Part shown: in pieces, positions 17,601 through 26,504 of the stretch
Layout of the letters: every line of letters starts with the position of its first letter
How positions within the stretch are numbered: the first letter of the stretch is position 1
Assembly (NCBI RefSeq): GCF_001011155.1
Contig: NZ_CP011479.1
Location: forward strand, 3,676,501 to 3,740,500
Length of the DNA: 64,000 nucleotides
Source: Hoeflea sp. IMCC20628
GTDB taxonomy: Bacteria > Pseudomonadota > Alphaproteobacteria > Rhizobiales > Rhizobiaceae
Reading direction: 5' to 3'
Notes under the pieces: generated by a model
What the model was told of the DNA's origin: nothing
Databases searched by the model: none
Seen by the model: only the letters and a program-made list of their open reading frames with translations
Translations under genes and position numbers: made by a program

Positions 17601-19952
17601 ATGAACACCGGCATCGGCGCACGCATTCCCCGTAAGGAAGACAGTCGGCACTTGCGCGGTGCAGCCCAGTTTGTAGGCGATATCAAGATGCACGGCAGCT
17701 GGGAGGCCGCATTCGTTCGCAGCCCCCTTGCCCATGCGCGAATTCGCTCCATCACCAAGCCGGCAGGGGCTGAAGGGCGTGTCTTCACGATCGACGACCT
17801 GACTGACCTGCTGCCAATCCGGGCAGAATCAAGCCTGCCCAGCTACAAGATTTCCGACCACCCGGCGCTCGCCCGGAACAAGGTTCGTTTTGTCGGTGAA
17901 TGCATCGCTGTCTGCATCGCTCCTACGCGTGCTGAGGCGGAAGATCTCGCCGAAGCGGTGACTGTCGACCTTGAACCGCTGCCCGTGCATGTCGACGTGG
18001 AATCGGCGCTGGCGCCGGATGCCGCGCGACTGCATGAAGAATGGTCCGACAACCTGTTTCTCAGCACCACCTTTGACAGCGACCTGTCGGATGCCCGCGC
18101 AAAAGCAACAGTGGTGATCGAGCGCGAATACGCGACCGCACGCCAGTGCATGGTGCCGATGGAAGGCAAGGGTACGCTGGCCTTTTGGGACGGCAAGACC
18201 GAACAGCTGGTGGTCTACACCTCGACCCAGGTCCCGCACCTTATCCGGACCGGCATCGCCCAATGCCTGCAGCTTGATCAGGGCGATGTGCGGGTTATCG
18301 CGCCCGATGTGGGCGGCGGTTTTGGCTACAAATGCGTGCTTCAGCCCGAAGAGCTGGTCGTGTCATGGCTCGCCCGGTCTACCGGACGCCCTATTCGCTG
18401 GACCGAGGACCGGCGCGAGCACCTGACTGCGGGTGCCAACACCCGAGAGCACAAATACAAGATCACCGCCTATGCCGATGACACTGGCAGATTGCTCGGA
18501 CTGGACGCAGACATTTGGGTCGATATCGGCGCCTATTCGGTCTGGCCCTTTACCGCCTGTCTCGAGGCGGCACAGGCCGGGGGCAATCTGCCCGGCCCCT
18601 ATGATATCGGCGCCTATTCCTGCCGCACCTACTCGGTTGCAACCAACAAGCCCGGATTCACTCCTTATCGCGGAGTCGCGCGACCGGGGGTCTGTTTCGC
18701 CATGGAACTGACAATTGACGCCATCGCCCGCGCTGTCGGCCGCGACCCTCTCGAGGTGCGCGAAATCAACCTCGTCCAGGGCAGCGCCATGCCCTACACC
18801 AACATCACCGGCAAATACTACGATACCGGCGACTACCCCGAGGCCGCACGTCAGGCTGCTGCAATGATCGACGCGGCCGGCTTCCGCAAACGCAAGGAGG
18901 CGGCGGCAAGGGAAGGCCGTTATCTGGGGATTGGATACTCGTCCTTTACCGAACAGTCGGCACACGGCACCAAGGTCTTTGCTTCCTGGGGACTGGCACT
19001 GGTTCCGGGCTATGAGCAGGCAATGGTAAAGCTCGCACCGACCGGGTCGGTGGAGGTCAGGTCGGGCAATCACTCCTTCGGCCAGGGGCTGGAAACCACC
19101 CTCGCCCAGGTTGCCAGCGAATGGCTGACGGTGGACATCAGTCAGATCAAGGTGACGATGGGCGACACCGGGACGACGCCCTATTCCACCGGGGCCTATG
19201 CTTCGCGCGGAATGGTGATGGCGGGCGGAGCGGTCTCCAAGGCCGCGGAAGAGCTTTCCCGCCGAATCCGCGCGATCGGATCGCACCTTTTGCAATGCAA
19301 GCCTGAGGAAACCGAACTGAAGGAAGGCGCGGTGTTCTGCGGTGCAGCCTCGGTGAGTTTGAAGCGGATTGCACAGGCCTGGTATTTGCGGCCCGACATG
19401 CTGGCCGACAATGTGAACACAATGGGCCTCGAGGTAACCGAGGGCTACAAGCCCGACATCGACACTGGTGTGTTTACCTACGCAACCCACGCCGCCGTGG
19501 TCGAAGTCGACATCGCCACAGGCAAGGTCGACATCAAGGACTATGTTATCTTCGAGGATTGCGGGCGTCGTGTGAACCCGCTGATTCTGGATGGACAATC
19601 CTACGGCGGTGCCGCGCAGGGTATCGGCACGGCCCTGTTCGAGGAGGTGATCTATGATGCCGCCGGACAGCCGCTGACATCAACACTGGCCGACTATATC
19701 CTGCCTGGCCCGGCCGAACTTCCGTCGTTTCGCCTTGGCCACTCCGAAACTCTTTCGCCCCATACCCGTCACGGCATCAAGGGTGTGGGCGAAGGCGCAG
19801 CCATTGCGCCCAGCGGCGCCATTGTGAACGCGATCAACGATGCACTTTCGCCGCTCGGGGCCGAACTGACGCGCATTCCCGCGACGCCGCACCGCATCCT
19901 CGAGGCGATCTTCAACGCTCAGGACGCAAGCGGAATGGAGGCCTCGAAATGA
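17601..19952 (+). CDS. Molybdopterin-binding large subunit of a xanthine-oxidase-family hydroxylase, PicA-like
   Basis: Catalytic subunit (783 residues) of a three-part molybdenum hydroxylase. Domain a/b of the aldehyde oxidase family is at about 1-120, the MoCo-binding part after that. Seen: VGGGFGYK (MoCo loop), PYRGVARPG where CO dehydrogenases have AYRGAGR, FGQGLETT, and GVGEGAAI with the catalytic glutamate at residue 731. The absence of the Cys-containing AYRCSFR loop excludes a CO dehydrogenase. First of three overlapping genes. By context it should 6-hydroxylate picolinate to 6-hydroxypicolinate with water as oxygen donor; nicotinate-type hydroxylation is the alternative. No molybdenum cofactor genes are adjacent. 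Confidence 0.88.
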   Translation: MNTGIGARIPRKEDSRHLRGAAQFVGDIKMHGSWEAAFVRSPLAHARIRSITKPAGAEGRVFTIDDLTDLLPIRAESSLPSYKISDHPALARNKVRFVGECIAVCIAPTRAEAEDLAEAVTVDLEPLPVHVDVESALAPDAARLHEEWSDNLFLSTTFDSDLSDARAKATVVIEREYATARQCMVPMEGKGTLAFWDGKTEQLVVYTSTQVPHLIRTGIAQCLQLDQGDVRVIAPDVGGGFGYKCVLQPEELVVSWLARSTGRPIRWTEDRREHLTAGANTREHKYKITAYADDTGRLLGLDADIWVDIGAYSVWPFTACLEAAQAGGNLPGPYDIGAYSCRTYSVATNKPGFTPYRGVARPGVCFAMELTIDAIARAVGRDPLEVREINLVQGSAMPYTNITGKYYDTGDYPEAARQAAAMIDAAGFRKRKEAAAREGRYLGIGYSSFTEQSAHGTKVFASWGLALVPGYEQAMVKLAPTGSVEVRSGNHSFGQGLETTLAQVASEWLTVDISQIKVTMGDTGTTPYSTGAYASRGMVMAGGAVSKAAEELSRRIRAIGSHLLQCKPEETELKEGAVFCGAASVSLKRIAQAWYLRPDMLADNVNTMGLEVTEGYKPDIDTGVFTYATHAAVVEVDIATGKVDIKDYVIFEDCGRRVNPLILDGQSYGGAAQGIGTALFEEVIYDAAGQPLTSTLADYILPGPAELPSFRLGHSETLSPHTRHGIKGVGEGAAIAPSGAIVNAINDALSPLGAELTRIPATPHRILEAIFNAQDASGMEASK

Positions 19953-20770
19953 AGCCAGCACCTTTCACCCATAATCTGCCCGGGACACTTGCCGCTGCCT
20001 CCAAGGCGCTCGGAGCCCATAACTCAAAGGTGATCGCAGGCGGCCAGTCGCTTGGCCCGATGATGAACCTGCGGCTGGCGCGGCCTTCTGCGCTGGTGGG
20101 GCTAACGCATCTTGACGAGTTGCGGTTCATCCGCAGGGACGGCGACACCATCATCATTGGCGCAGGAGTGACCCATGCGCGAATCGAAGATGGCGACAGC
20201 GATATCGAGCTGCCGCTGATGTTGCGCCACGTCGCGCGCAACATCGCTTATCGTGCAGTGCGCAACAAGGGCACGATCGGTGGATCTCTCGCTCATGCCG
20301 ATCCTGCTGCCGATTGGGTCACGGCGATGACCGCGATTGATGCGGTATTGGTGATCTCCAAGGCGGGCAGCAAACCACGCCGGGAACCCATGGCGGGCTT
20401 CATGCAGGGAGCCTATCGCACGAAACTGCAGCCAGGCGAGATTATCACCAGTGTGGAAATCCCCGCAGCCATGAGCGAAGCGCATTGGGCCTATGAAAAG
20501 ATCTGCCGCAAGGTCGGCGAGTTCGCCGATGCAATCGGTGCAGTGGTGATCCATCCCGGGCGAAAATACGCACGGGTGGTGGTCGGCGCGACGGAGGGTC
20601 CACCGATCCTGCTCAATGACATCGCGCGCGCGATCGCCAGCACCGCGAAGCGCCCCGCACTGGAGGACATCGATGCGGCACTCGCCGCCCATCTGCCCGG
20701 TGCGGACCGGGTCAAGCGCCAACTCCTGAAGACCGCGCTCTCGCGGGCCATCGCAAAGGTCATCCCATGA
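19949..20770 (+). CDS. FAD-binding medium subunit of the molybdenum hydroxylase (CoxM-like), PicA-like
   Basis: Electron-transfer subunit of 273 residues with a PCMH-type FAD domain. The two flavin motifs are visible: AGGQSLGP near residue 30 and TIGGSLAHADPAAD near 108-121. A CoxM C-terminal domain follows from about 175. ATGA overlaps at both ends with its partner genes mean the three subunits are made together. The electron acceptor is not evident. Confidence 0.9.
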   Translation: MKPAPFTHNLPGTLAAASKALGAHNSKVIAGGQSLGPMMNLRLARPSALVGLTHLDELRFIRRDGDTIIIGAGVTHARIEDGDSDIELPLMLRHVARNIAYRAVRNKGTIGGSLAHADPAADWVTAMTAIDAVLVISKAGSKPRREPMAGFMQGAYRTKLQPGEIITSVEIPAAMSEAHWAYEKICRKVGEFADAIGAVVIHPGRKYARVVVGATEGPPILLNDIARAIASTAKRPALEDIDAALAAHLPGADRVKRQLLKTALSRAIAKVIP

Positions 20771-21942
20771 ACGCTCCTGTCGCCTCCCCCATCGCCGCGC
20801 AGACCGTGACCCTTACCGTGAATGGTCGAAGCGAGACCGTGACCGTGGCGCCCCGTACACAGCTTGCCGACATCCTGCGGGATCATCTCGATCTCACAGC
20901 GACCCATCTGGGCTGTGAACAGGGTGTCTGCGGCGCCTGTACCGTGATGGTGGACGGCAAACCGACACGATCCTGCCTGATGTTCGCGGCATCGTGCGAG
21001 GGCGCCACGGTCGAAACCCTCGAGGGCTATGAGGGCGACGACCTGATGGACCGGCTTCGTGATGCCTTCAGGACCAACCATGCACTTCAGTGCGGCTTCT
21101 GCACACCCGGAATGCTGGCGACGGCGCGCGATCTCGTTGAACGCCTGGAAGAGCCGGACGAGTCGCGCATTCGCCACGAGCTATCGGGCAATCTGTGCCG
21201 TTGCACGGGCTATGTCGGGATCGTGGCTGCCATCGCGCAGGTGATCGAAGAGCGCAAGGCGCTCGGAATTGCGTCAACCGGGGCTGCGCGCAGCCCTCGC
21301 CCGGAGACTACGGGCTTCACCCCCTTTGATGCAGCCATCACCGACAAGCCTGTTACGGCGGCCGTCTCTTCTGGCACAGTGACTGTCGAGGATGGCTGGT
21401 CTGTCGTCAAGCGCGAGGTCACCCTGGTGCATTCACCCATGGCTGTCTGGAAACATTTTTCCGATCTCGGCGCTGTTGCTGCCTGCTTGCCGGGCGCGAG
21501 CCTTTCGAAATACGATGACAGCACATTTGCCGGACACGTCAGCGTCGCCTTTGGCCCTATCGCTGCAAAATTCGAGGGCGAAGGTACCTACGATACCAAT
21601 GATGAGAGCCAAACCGGCAGGGTGACTGGGCGCGGCAAGGACCGTGGCGGTCAGTCAGCTGTCGAGGGCGAACTCAGCTATACAATTCGGCCCGCCTCTC
21701 AGGGACCGCAAGCCTCGATCGTGGATGTGAGCTTCCGTTTTCGAATCCAGGGGATGCTGGGCCAGTTCAACAGGCCTGAACTGGTCAACGGTTTCGTCGA
21801 CTACATCCTGGGCGAGTTCGTCGCCAACTGTGATTCCGTTCTGTCTGGCGGCGAAGTCCGCGAGAGCAAGGGGATCAGCGCCTTTGCAATGATCCGCGCG
21901 GTCGTTGGCAGCAAATTGAAGTCGCTTTTTGGCAGGAACTGA
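20767..21942 (+). CDS. [2Fe-2S] small subunit fused to a CoxG/SRPBCC domain, PicA-like
   Basis: 391 residues, more than twice the length of a normal iron-sulfur subunit (about 160). Residues 10-170 hold both clusters: Cys50, 55, 58 and 70 for the ferredoxin-type cluster, Cys109, 112, 144 and 146 (CGFC...CRC) for the second. After a linker of about 40 residues (to about 208) comes a CoxG-like SRPBCC domain (about 210-355: [20 protein letters not shown], then FEGEGTYD), of the kind that in CO dehydrogenase clusters is a separate protein involved in membrane anchoring or maturation. The last 20 residues look amphipathic. A clear terminator follows. Confidence 0.9.
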   Translation: MNAPVASPIAAQTVTLTVNGRSETVTVAPRTQLADILRDHLDLTATHLGCEQGVCGACTVMVDGKPTRSCLMFAASCEGATVETLEGYEGDDLMDRLRDAFRTNHALQCGFCTPGMLATARDLVERLEEPDESRIRHELSGNLCRCTGYVGIVAAIAQVIEERKALGIASTGAARSPRPETTGFTPFDAAITDKPVTAAVSSGTVTVEDGWSVVKREVTLVHSPMAVWKHFSDLGAVAACLPGASLSKYDDSTFAGHVSVAFGPIAAKFEGEGTYDTNDESQTGRVTGRGKDRGGQSAVEGELSYTIRPASQGPQASIVDVSFRFRIQGMLGQFNRPELVNGFVDYILGEFVANCDSVLSGGEVRESKGISAFAMIRAVVGSKLKSLFGRN

Positions 21943-21955
21943 GCATCCAATATAA

Positions 21956-21989
21956 AAAGAGCCCGGACACATTCACGTCCGGGCTCTTT
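21956..21989. terminator. Bidirectional terminator between the picA and picB operons
   Basis: Perfect 13-bp stem AAAGAGCCCGGAC / GTCCGGGCTCTTT with an 8-base loop, A-rich before and T-rich after, so it can stop both converging transcripts. Confidence 0.9.
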
Positions 21990-22010
21990 GTTCTATCTGG
22001 TCTTCGCCTA

Positions 22011-22568
22011 TCAGACCGGCAACACCAGTGCGTTATGCACCAGAAGCGTATCGTAAATCGCGACCCTTGATTTCAGCAGCAATCTGCCATCTTCCTGCGG
22101 TTCAAAGACATCCTGCATCCGCCCTGCCTGATGCAGTCGACCCTCGGGCCATTCAGCCAGAACCTCGATCAAGATATAATTGGCCTCGGCCTTGATCGTC
22201 CCGTCCTCGCCAATTTCGATGATGCGGGTGTTGGTCATGTAATGACGCAGGTAGCGCGGGCCAAACATCGAGGTCTTGGCGATCGCCATCGCCCGGTCCT
22301 TCATCATGTTCTTGCCTTCGCAATACACCAGGCCCACCGGCAATCCGTAATCGTAATTTTCGCGGCTGACGATGTTGTAGAAGCCATCTTCGGTAAAGAA
22401 CTCCGGCCAATCCTCGAGATCGCCATCGTCGAGTACCGCGCAATAGATCGAGTTGAAAGCTTCTACTGCGTGTTTCGCTTCGCGGAACGCGGGATCGGCT
22501 GCACGGATGAGCGCGCCTTTCACATCCTTCAGCCCCTTGTCGAGCGTCGGTCTCAGTTCCCGGGTCAT
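22011..22568 (-). CDS. Aromatic-ring hydroxylating oxygenase beta subunit, PicB-like
   Basis: Structural small subunit (185 residues, usual for the family) with an NTF2-like cone fold: helical start (FREAKHAVEAFNSIYCAVLDDGDLEDWPEFFTEDGFY, seen at about 30-65), then sheet strands with MFGPRYLRHYMTNTRI. It forms an alpha3beta3 oxygenase with the Rieske alpha part encoded just upstream, with which it shares an ATGA overlap. Last gene of the picC-picB operon. Confidence 0.88.
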   Translation of the reverse strand: MTRELRPTLDKGLKDVKGALIRAADPAFREAKHAVEAFNSIYCAVLDDGDLEDWPEFFTEDGFYNIVSRENYDYGLPVGLVYCEGKNMMKDRAMAIAKTSMFGPRYLRHYMTNTRIIEIGEDGTIKAEANYILIEVLAEWPEGRLHQAGRMQDVFEPQEDGRLLLKSRVAIYDTLLVHNALVLPV

Positions 22569-25378
22569 AGGCCCATCTCCTCACGCCAATGCTGATAGAG
22601 AGCACGGATGGCCGCCTCGGAAATCAGCGTTTCAGATGTCCCGGCAGGCACGTCGGGATCAAGCTCCACCATGTGTTGCGAAGGTGTCGAATTGAGCATC
22701 CCGTCCTGCACGAACTTGATCGCTTCGTTGTCCTCTATCCCGAGAAAGCCGGCCGGGCCCATCAGATTGCCCTGGCGCAGACGGTGGCGGGTCATCTCAT
22801 CGTCGTCGTCCTCATAACCGAACATCGTCCAGATCATCGTGAACTCGTCCGGGCCGTTTGGTACAATCTGGCGAACGCCGAGCGTGTTCATCTCGCGCTG
22901 AACGATCAGGTTGGGCCAGACCACCTGCATGGTCACGGACCAGGGACTGTCGAATTCCGGGACATAATCCATCAGGCGTGTATCGGCGAGAGTCATACCG
23001 TCGCGATAGGCACGCATTTCCTTCTTGTTCTCATCGGAGACAACGTTGTCGCTTTTCGCTGAAGCCATGGTCGAATGGCGTCCCTTGGGATCGCAAATCA
23101 TCGCAGACTTGTTACCCGCTACAAGCAGTCCGAAGGTGACCAGAAAGGTGTGCAGCAACGTGGCGTGATAAGGATCCTTGAGATTTTCGGGATAAAGCTT
23201 CCAGTTGCCCATGATGGTGTGGCGGTAGTGGCCCAGGAGCTTGAGTTTCCGTCCCGAAAAAACGGCATCGTAGTCCTTCAGCATGTCCTCGCCGAGATAG
23301 TCTTCGATGCTCTCCACGTCGTTCGAATAGGAAGCGAAGATGACGCCCCCTCGCCGCGCGACGTTCAGCTTGCGGAGCCCGTGATCGGCGGGATTGAAAT
23401 CGGCGGGCATTCCGCCTGCGCCGTTGGCGCCACGCCGGAAGGGCACGCCGGCGAGGTTGCCTTTAAGGTCGTAGCTCCACTCGTGATAGGGACAAACGAA
23501 TTCGGTGGCATTGCCTCGAAGCTCCCGGCAAAATTCGGCAGCGCGGTGCGAGCAGCGATTTTCGAAGACATGCACCTCGCCGTCCTCGTCGCGCGACACA
23601 ACCACCGGCGTGGGGCCGACATATGAGCGAATGAAATCACCGGAGTTCATCACTTCGCAGTCGAGCCCGACGTAATTCCAGGTTTTTCCATGGAAAATCC
23701 GTTCGACTTCGCGGTCGTAGATTTCCTTGTTGGTGTAGACCCAGTCGGGCACGCGGACGAGGCCCTCGGTTGGCCAGACGAACCGGCTTTCGATAGGTTG
23801 GTGTTTCATGTCATCTTCCTCGTTATCGCTTGCAACCGACCCCTCGGTCGCAAGCGGCTGTCCATTGGCCATCAGCGCCTTGGCCGCACGAAGCGCAGAC
23901 GGGTCGCCGAAGTCGATCACACAATTGACACGGCCGATTTTGTCCTGCGCCATGAAGACAGGGGCCTTGTCGCCGTCACGGCGGATCACCGGCATATCGG
24001 CACTGACCTGACCGAAGATCTGGACTGTGGTGCCAAACAGATCAGACCAGAACCATGGCGCATCTTCTGCTGCCGGGCTGAGCTTGGCGATATGACGCCC
24101 GGCACGATCGGCACTGAGGCGGGCGTTCTGCCAGCTTTCCATGCGAAGCGCAGGACCACCGGGACGGTCCTGACGCACGGCGACATCGCCGACCGCATAG
24201 ACACCCGAAAGGTTTGTGCGGCTGGCCATATCGACAAGGATACCGCCACGTTCCGCCGTCTTGATTCCGGCCGCCTCGGCCAGATCGTCATTGGGGATCG
24301 CACCAATGCCTGCGATGATACAGTCAGCCTCGATCATGCGTCCGTCGCTCAGACCGACGCCTTCGTCACTGACGTGAGTAATGTTGGCCTCCAGCTCGAT
24401 CTCGACTCCGTTTTTACGGGCGATATCGGCGAGGTAATCAGCTGGTTCAGCAGGGAGAAGTCGTGTCATGAGGCGGGACTGCGCCTCGATCACGGTGACC
24501 TTCGCGCCGAGCTTGCGCGCCGCCGAGGCCAGTTCCAGCCCGATGAATCCGCCACCAATGATGGCAACATTCTTTGCCTTGCGCAGAGCCGCACCCAGCC
24601 GTTCTGCATCGGTCGAATCACGCAGATAATGCATATGCGTCGTGTCCGAGCCGCTGCACTTGAGTTCGCGTGGTCGAGCACCGGTCGCAAGGATCAAGAT
24701 GTCGTAGGAAAGGCTTTCGCCGTTTTGAAGAGTGATCATCTTCTCGGCAGATTTGATTGAAACGACGGTGGCGCCGAGCTTCAGATCGAGTTGCAGCTCT
24801 TCGGCCTGACCAGTCTCGAAAACATGGGCATCCTGAAGCGTCGTTTCGCCCAGGAGCAATCCCTTGGACAGGGGTGGCCTCTCATAGGGCGGATGCGCCT
24901 CCGCACCGACGATGACAATCCGCCCGCCAAAGCCGTGCTTGCGCGCCGCGATTGCGGTTTCTGCGCCGGCCTGGCCTGCGCCAATGATGACCATGGTCCG
25001 GTCATCCGAGCCAATGACGCTGGTGACGGCTGGCGTGGCGTCGGGCTTGGTACCGGGAGTGTTCACGTCGACCCAGACGTAACCGTCTTCCTGCTTTACC
25101 GCATAGGTGGCCAGGTCCTTGGTCACCGGTGCGCAAAGCGCCTTGCCCGAACGTATGTCGAACAGGCCTTGATGCAACGGGCACTCGATGCAGCCGTTCT
25201 CGACGTGACCATCGGTCAGATAGGCGAAGGCATGGGTGCAGATGTTGCCAGTGGCGTAAATCTCGCCATCGACTGCCCAGAGCGCAATCCGCAGCCCATC
25301 GGCCTCAGTGGACACGGAACCTTCATCCAGAACCTGGGAGGCTTTTACGGTCTTGAACCAATCCATCTCAATTGCCAT
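22565..25378 (-). CDS. Rieske ferredoxin - ferredoxin reductase - Rieske oxygenase alpha subunit in one open frame, PicB-like
   Basis: One uninterrupted frame of 937 residues holding three proteins that are normally separate. Residues 1-105: Rieske ferredoxin (Cys47, His49, Cys66, His69). About 128-505: FAD/NAD(P)H ferredoxin reductase (GAGQAG at 133-138, then GGGFIGLE for the nucleotide). 524-937: oxygenase alpha subunit, with its own Rieske ligands (Cys86, His88, Cys106, His109 counted from its Met) and the mononuclear-iron segment DPYHATLLH. The junction reads SDNEEDD-MKHQ. An AGGAAG ribosome-site-like string precedes that Met (23809), so a separate alpha subunit may also be made by internal initiation. 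Start 25378 overlaps the end of picC; 25366 is an alternative. Expected reaction: 3-hydroxylation of 6-hydroxypicolinate, for which the known PicB has four components. Confidence 0.88.
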   Translation of the reverse strand: MAIEMDWFKTVKASQVLDEGSVSTEADGLRIALWAVDGEIYATGNICTHAFAYLTDGHVENGCIECPLHQGLFDIRSGKALCAPVTKDLATYAVKQEDGYVWVDVNTPGTKPDATPAVTSVIGSDDRTMVIIGAGQAGAETAIAARKHGFGGRIVIVGAEAHPPYERPPLSKGLLLGETTLQDAHVFETGQAEELQLDLKLGATVVSIKSAEKMITLQNGESLSYDILILATGARPRELKCSGSDTTHMHYLRDSTDAERLGAALRKAKNVAIIGGGFIGLELASAARKLGAKVTVIEAQSRLMTRLLPAEPADYLADIARKNGVEIELEANITHVSDEGVGLSDGRMIEADCIIAGIGAIPNDDLAEAAGIKTAERGGILVDMASRTNLSGVYAVGDVAVRQDRPGGPALRMESWQNARLSADRAGRHIAKLSPAAEDAPWFWSDLFGTTVQIFGQVSADMPVIRRDGDKAPVFMAQDKIGRVNCVIDFGDPSALRAAKALMANGQPLATEGSVASDNEEDDMKHQPIESRFVWPTEGLVRVPDWVYTNKEIYDREVERIFHGKTWNYVGLDCEVMNSGDFIRSYVGPTPVVVSRDEDGEVHVFENRCSHRAAEFCRELRGNATEFVCPYHEWSYDLKGNLAGVPFRRGANGAGGMPADFNPADHGLRKLNVARRGGVIFASYSNDVESIEDYLGEDMLKDYDAVFSGRKLKLLGHYRHTIMGNWKLYPENLKDPYHATLLHTFLVTFGLLVAGNKSAMICDPKGRHSTMASAKSDNVVSDENKKEMRAYRDGMTLADTRLMDYVPEFDSPWSVTMQVVWPNLIVQREMNTLGVRQIVPNGPDEFTMIWTMFGYEDDDDEMTRHRLRQGNLMGPAGFLGIEDNEAIKFVQDGMLNSTPSQHMVELDPDVPAGTSETLISEAAIRALYQHWREEMGL

Positions 25379-26348
25379 CCTTTTCCGCCAGTGTAGGCAA
25401 TCCAAAGAGCCGGGCAGCGTTGTCATGACAGACTTTCGCGCGTGCAACCTCCGACAGCGGTGCGCTTTCGATGAACTCAACGGCCAGATCGGTGTCCTCA
25501 TAGGGATAGTCGATGGAGAACATGACCGCGTCTTCACCCATCTCGCCGATCGCGCCCATCAATGAGGGATGCGAACAGACACCGGATGTGGTGATCAGAA
25601 TATTGGATCCGAAATAGGCCGACGGTGCACGCTCAAGCGAGACGCCCATGGGATAGGCCTGAAACCGGCTGTCGTACCGCCAGCGCAGGAAAGGCAGGGC
25701 CTCGCCCATGTGGCCAAGCACCAGCTTGACCTTCGGAAAGCGGTCGAACACGCCGCCAAAGAGAATGCGGAGCGCATGAGAACCAGTCTCGACACCCCAA
25801 CCCCAGGTCGCGCCCTGAAGTACCGGCATGCCGCCCAGGACATGCGGCGTGGCATAGGCATTGGAAGGGTGCAGATAAAACGGCACGCCCAGACGCTCTA
25901 CCTCTGACCAGAATGGATCATACTCAACGCCTTCATAGTAAGTGCCGTGCGTATGGCTGTTGACGAGACAACCTTGCAGACCAAGCTCGCCGACAGCGCG
26001 GTTGAGTTCGCGTGCGGCTGCGTCGGGATCATGCATCGGCAACGTGGCGAGGCCGCCGAGCCGGGCCGGGTTTTTCGATATCTTCCCGGCGAGAAAATCG
26101 TTGGCCCCCTTGGCCGCGTCCACGGCATCTTCCGGCGCTTCGCCTTGTGCCCCAGGCCCGGTGAGCGAAATGATGGAGCGAGTGATGCCGCCGCGATCCA
26201 TGGTTTCGAGCCGCTCGCCGTCAAAATCACCGAGTCGCCGGGTCAGGATTTCTGCTTGGTCGCGGGGGATGAGTTTAAGGAAGGCTGCCGAGTGCTTCTC
26301 GAAGCCGGGAGCCATGAAATGCTCTTCGAAAGTGATCTTGGGTGTCAT
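25368..26348 (-). CDS. picC: Amidohydrolase-family decarboxylase, PicC-like (3,6-dihydroxypicolinate decarboxylase)
   Basis: 326 residues of the amidohydrolase_2 family of non-oxidative decarboxylases (gamma-resorcylate, 5-carboxyvanillate and ACMSD relatives). Seen: TFEEHF at the N-terminus (metal site), NSHTHG, FYLHPSNA, LGHMGE and FSIDYPYED near the C-terminus, which carry the His and Asp metal and catalytic residues of the barrel. Start 26348 has GGGAG 6 bases before it. In the pic pathway such an enzyme removes the carboxyl of 3,6-dihydroxypicolinate to give 2,5-dihydroxypyridine. First gene of the picC-picB operon, with the shared dyad 23 bases upstream. Confidence 0.87.
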   Translation of the reverse strand: MTPKITFEEHFMAPGFEKHSAAFLKLIPRDQAEILTRRLGDFDGERLETMDRGGITRSIISLTGPGAQGEAPEDAVDAAKGANDFLAGKISKNPARLGGLATLPMHDPDAAARELNRAVGELGLQGCLVNSHTHGTYYEGVEYDPFWSEVERLGVPFYLHPSNAYATPHVLGGMPVLQGATWGWGVETGSHALRILFGGVFDRFPKVKLVLGHMGEALPFLRWRYDSRFQAYPMGVSLERAPSAYFGSNILITTSGVCSHPSLMGAIGEMGEDAVMFSIDYPYEDTDLAVEFIESAPLSEVARAKVCHDNAARLFGLPTLAEKDGN

Positions 26349-26370
26349 CGGCATCTCCCACAAAATTATT

Positions 26371-26382
26371 TATACAGTATAC
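26371..26382. promoter_or_regulatory. Dyad TATACAGTATAC before picC; candidate PicR operator, copy 3
   Basis: Identical over 12 bases to the copy before the importer operon and followed by TCCC. It lies 22 bases before the picC start, where bound protein would block transcription or initiation. Confidence 0.6.
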
Positions 26383-26504
26383 TCCCTTTTATCTTTAGCA
26401 CAACCGCCTGGAGTATGGAAACGGTGTGTTGCGACCGGAAGGAAAATCGTCTTCACTCCGATTCTTCAATCAAATACAATAGGTTACAGCATTGCCGGGA
26501 ACGG

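Noticed and set aside
18363-19598. 411-residue frame antisense to the molybdenum hydroxylase large subunit
   Set aside because: High-GC shadow frame; composition and lack of motifs against a clear gene on the other strand.
17601-21942. Carbon monoxide dehydrogenase (coxLMS) as identity of the Mo hydroxylase
   Set aside because: The active-site AYRCSFR loop of form I CODH is missing (PYRGVARP instead), and the surrounding genes are for pyridine ring degradation.
23807-23860. Calling the alpha oxygenase subunit as a separate gene starting at 23809
   Set aside because: There is no stop codon between the reductase and this Met, so the single open frame is reported; internal initiation is noted as a possibility.
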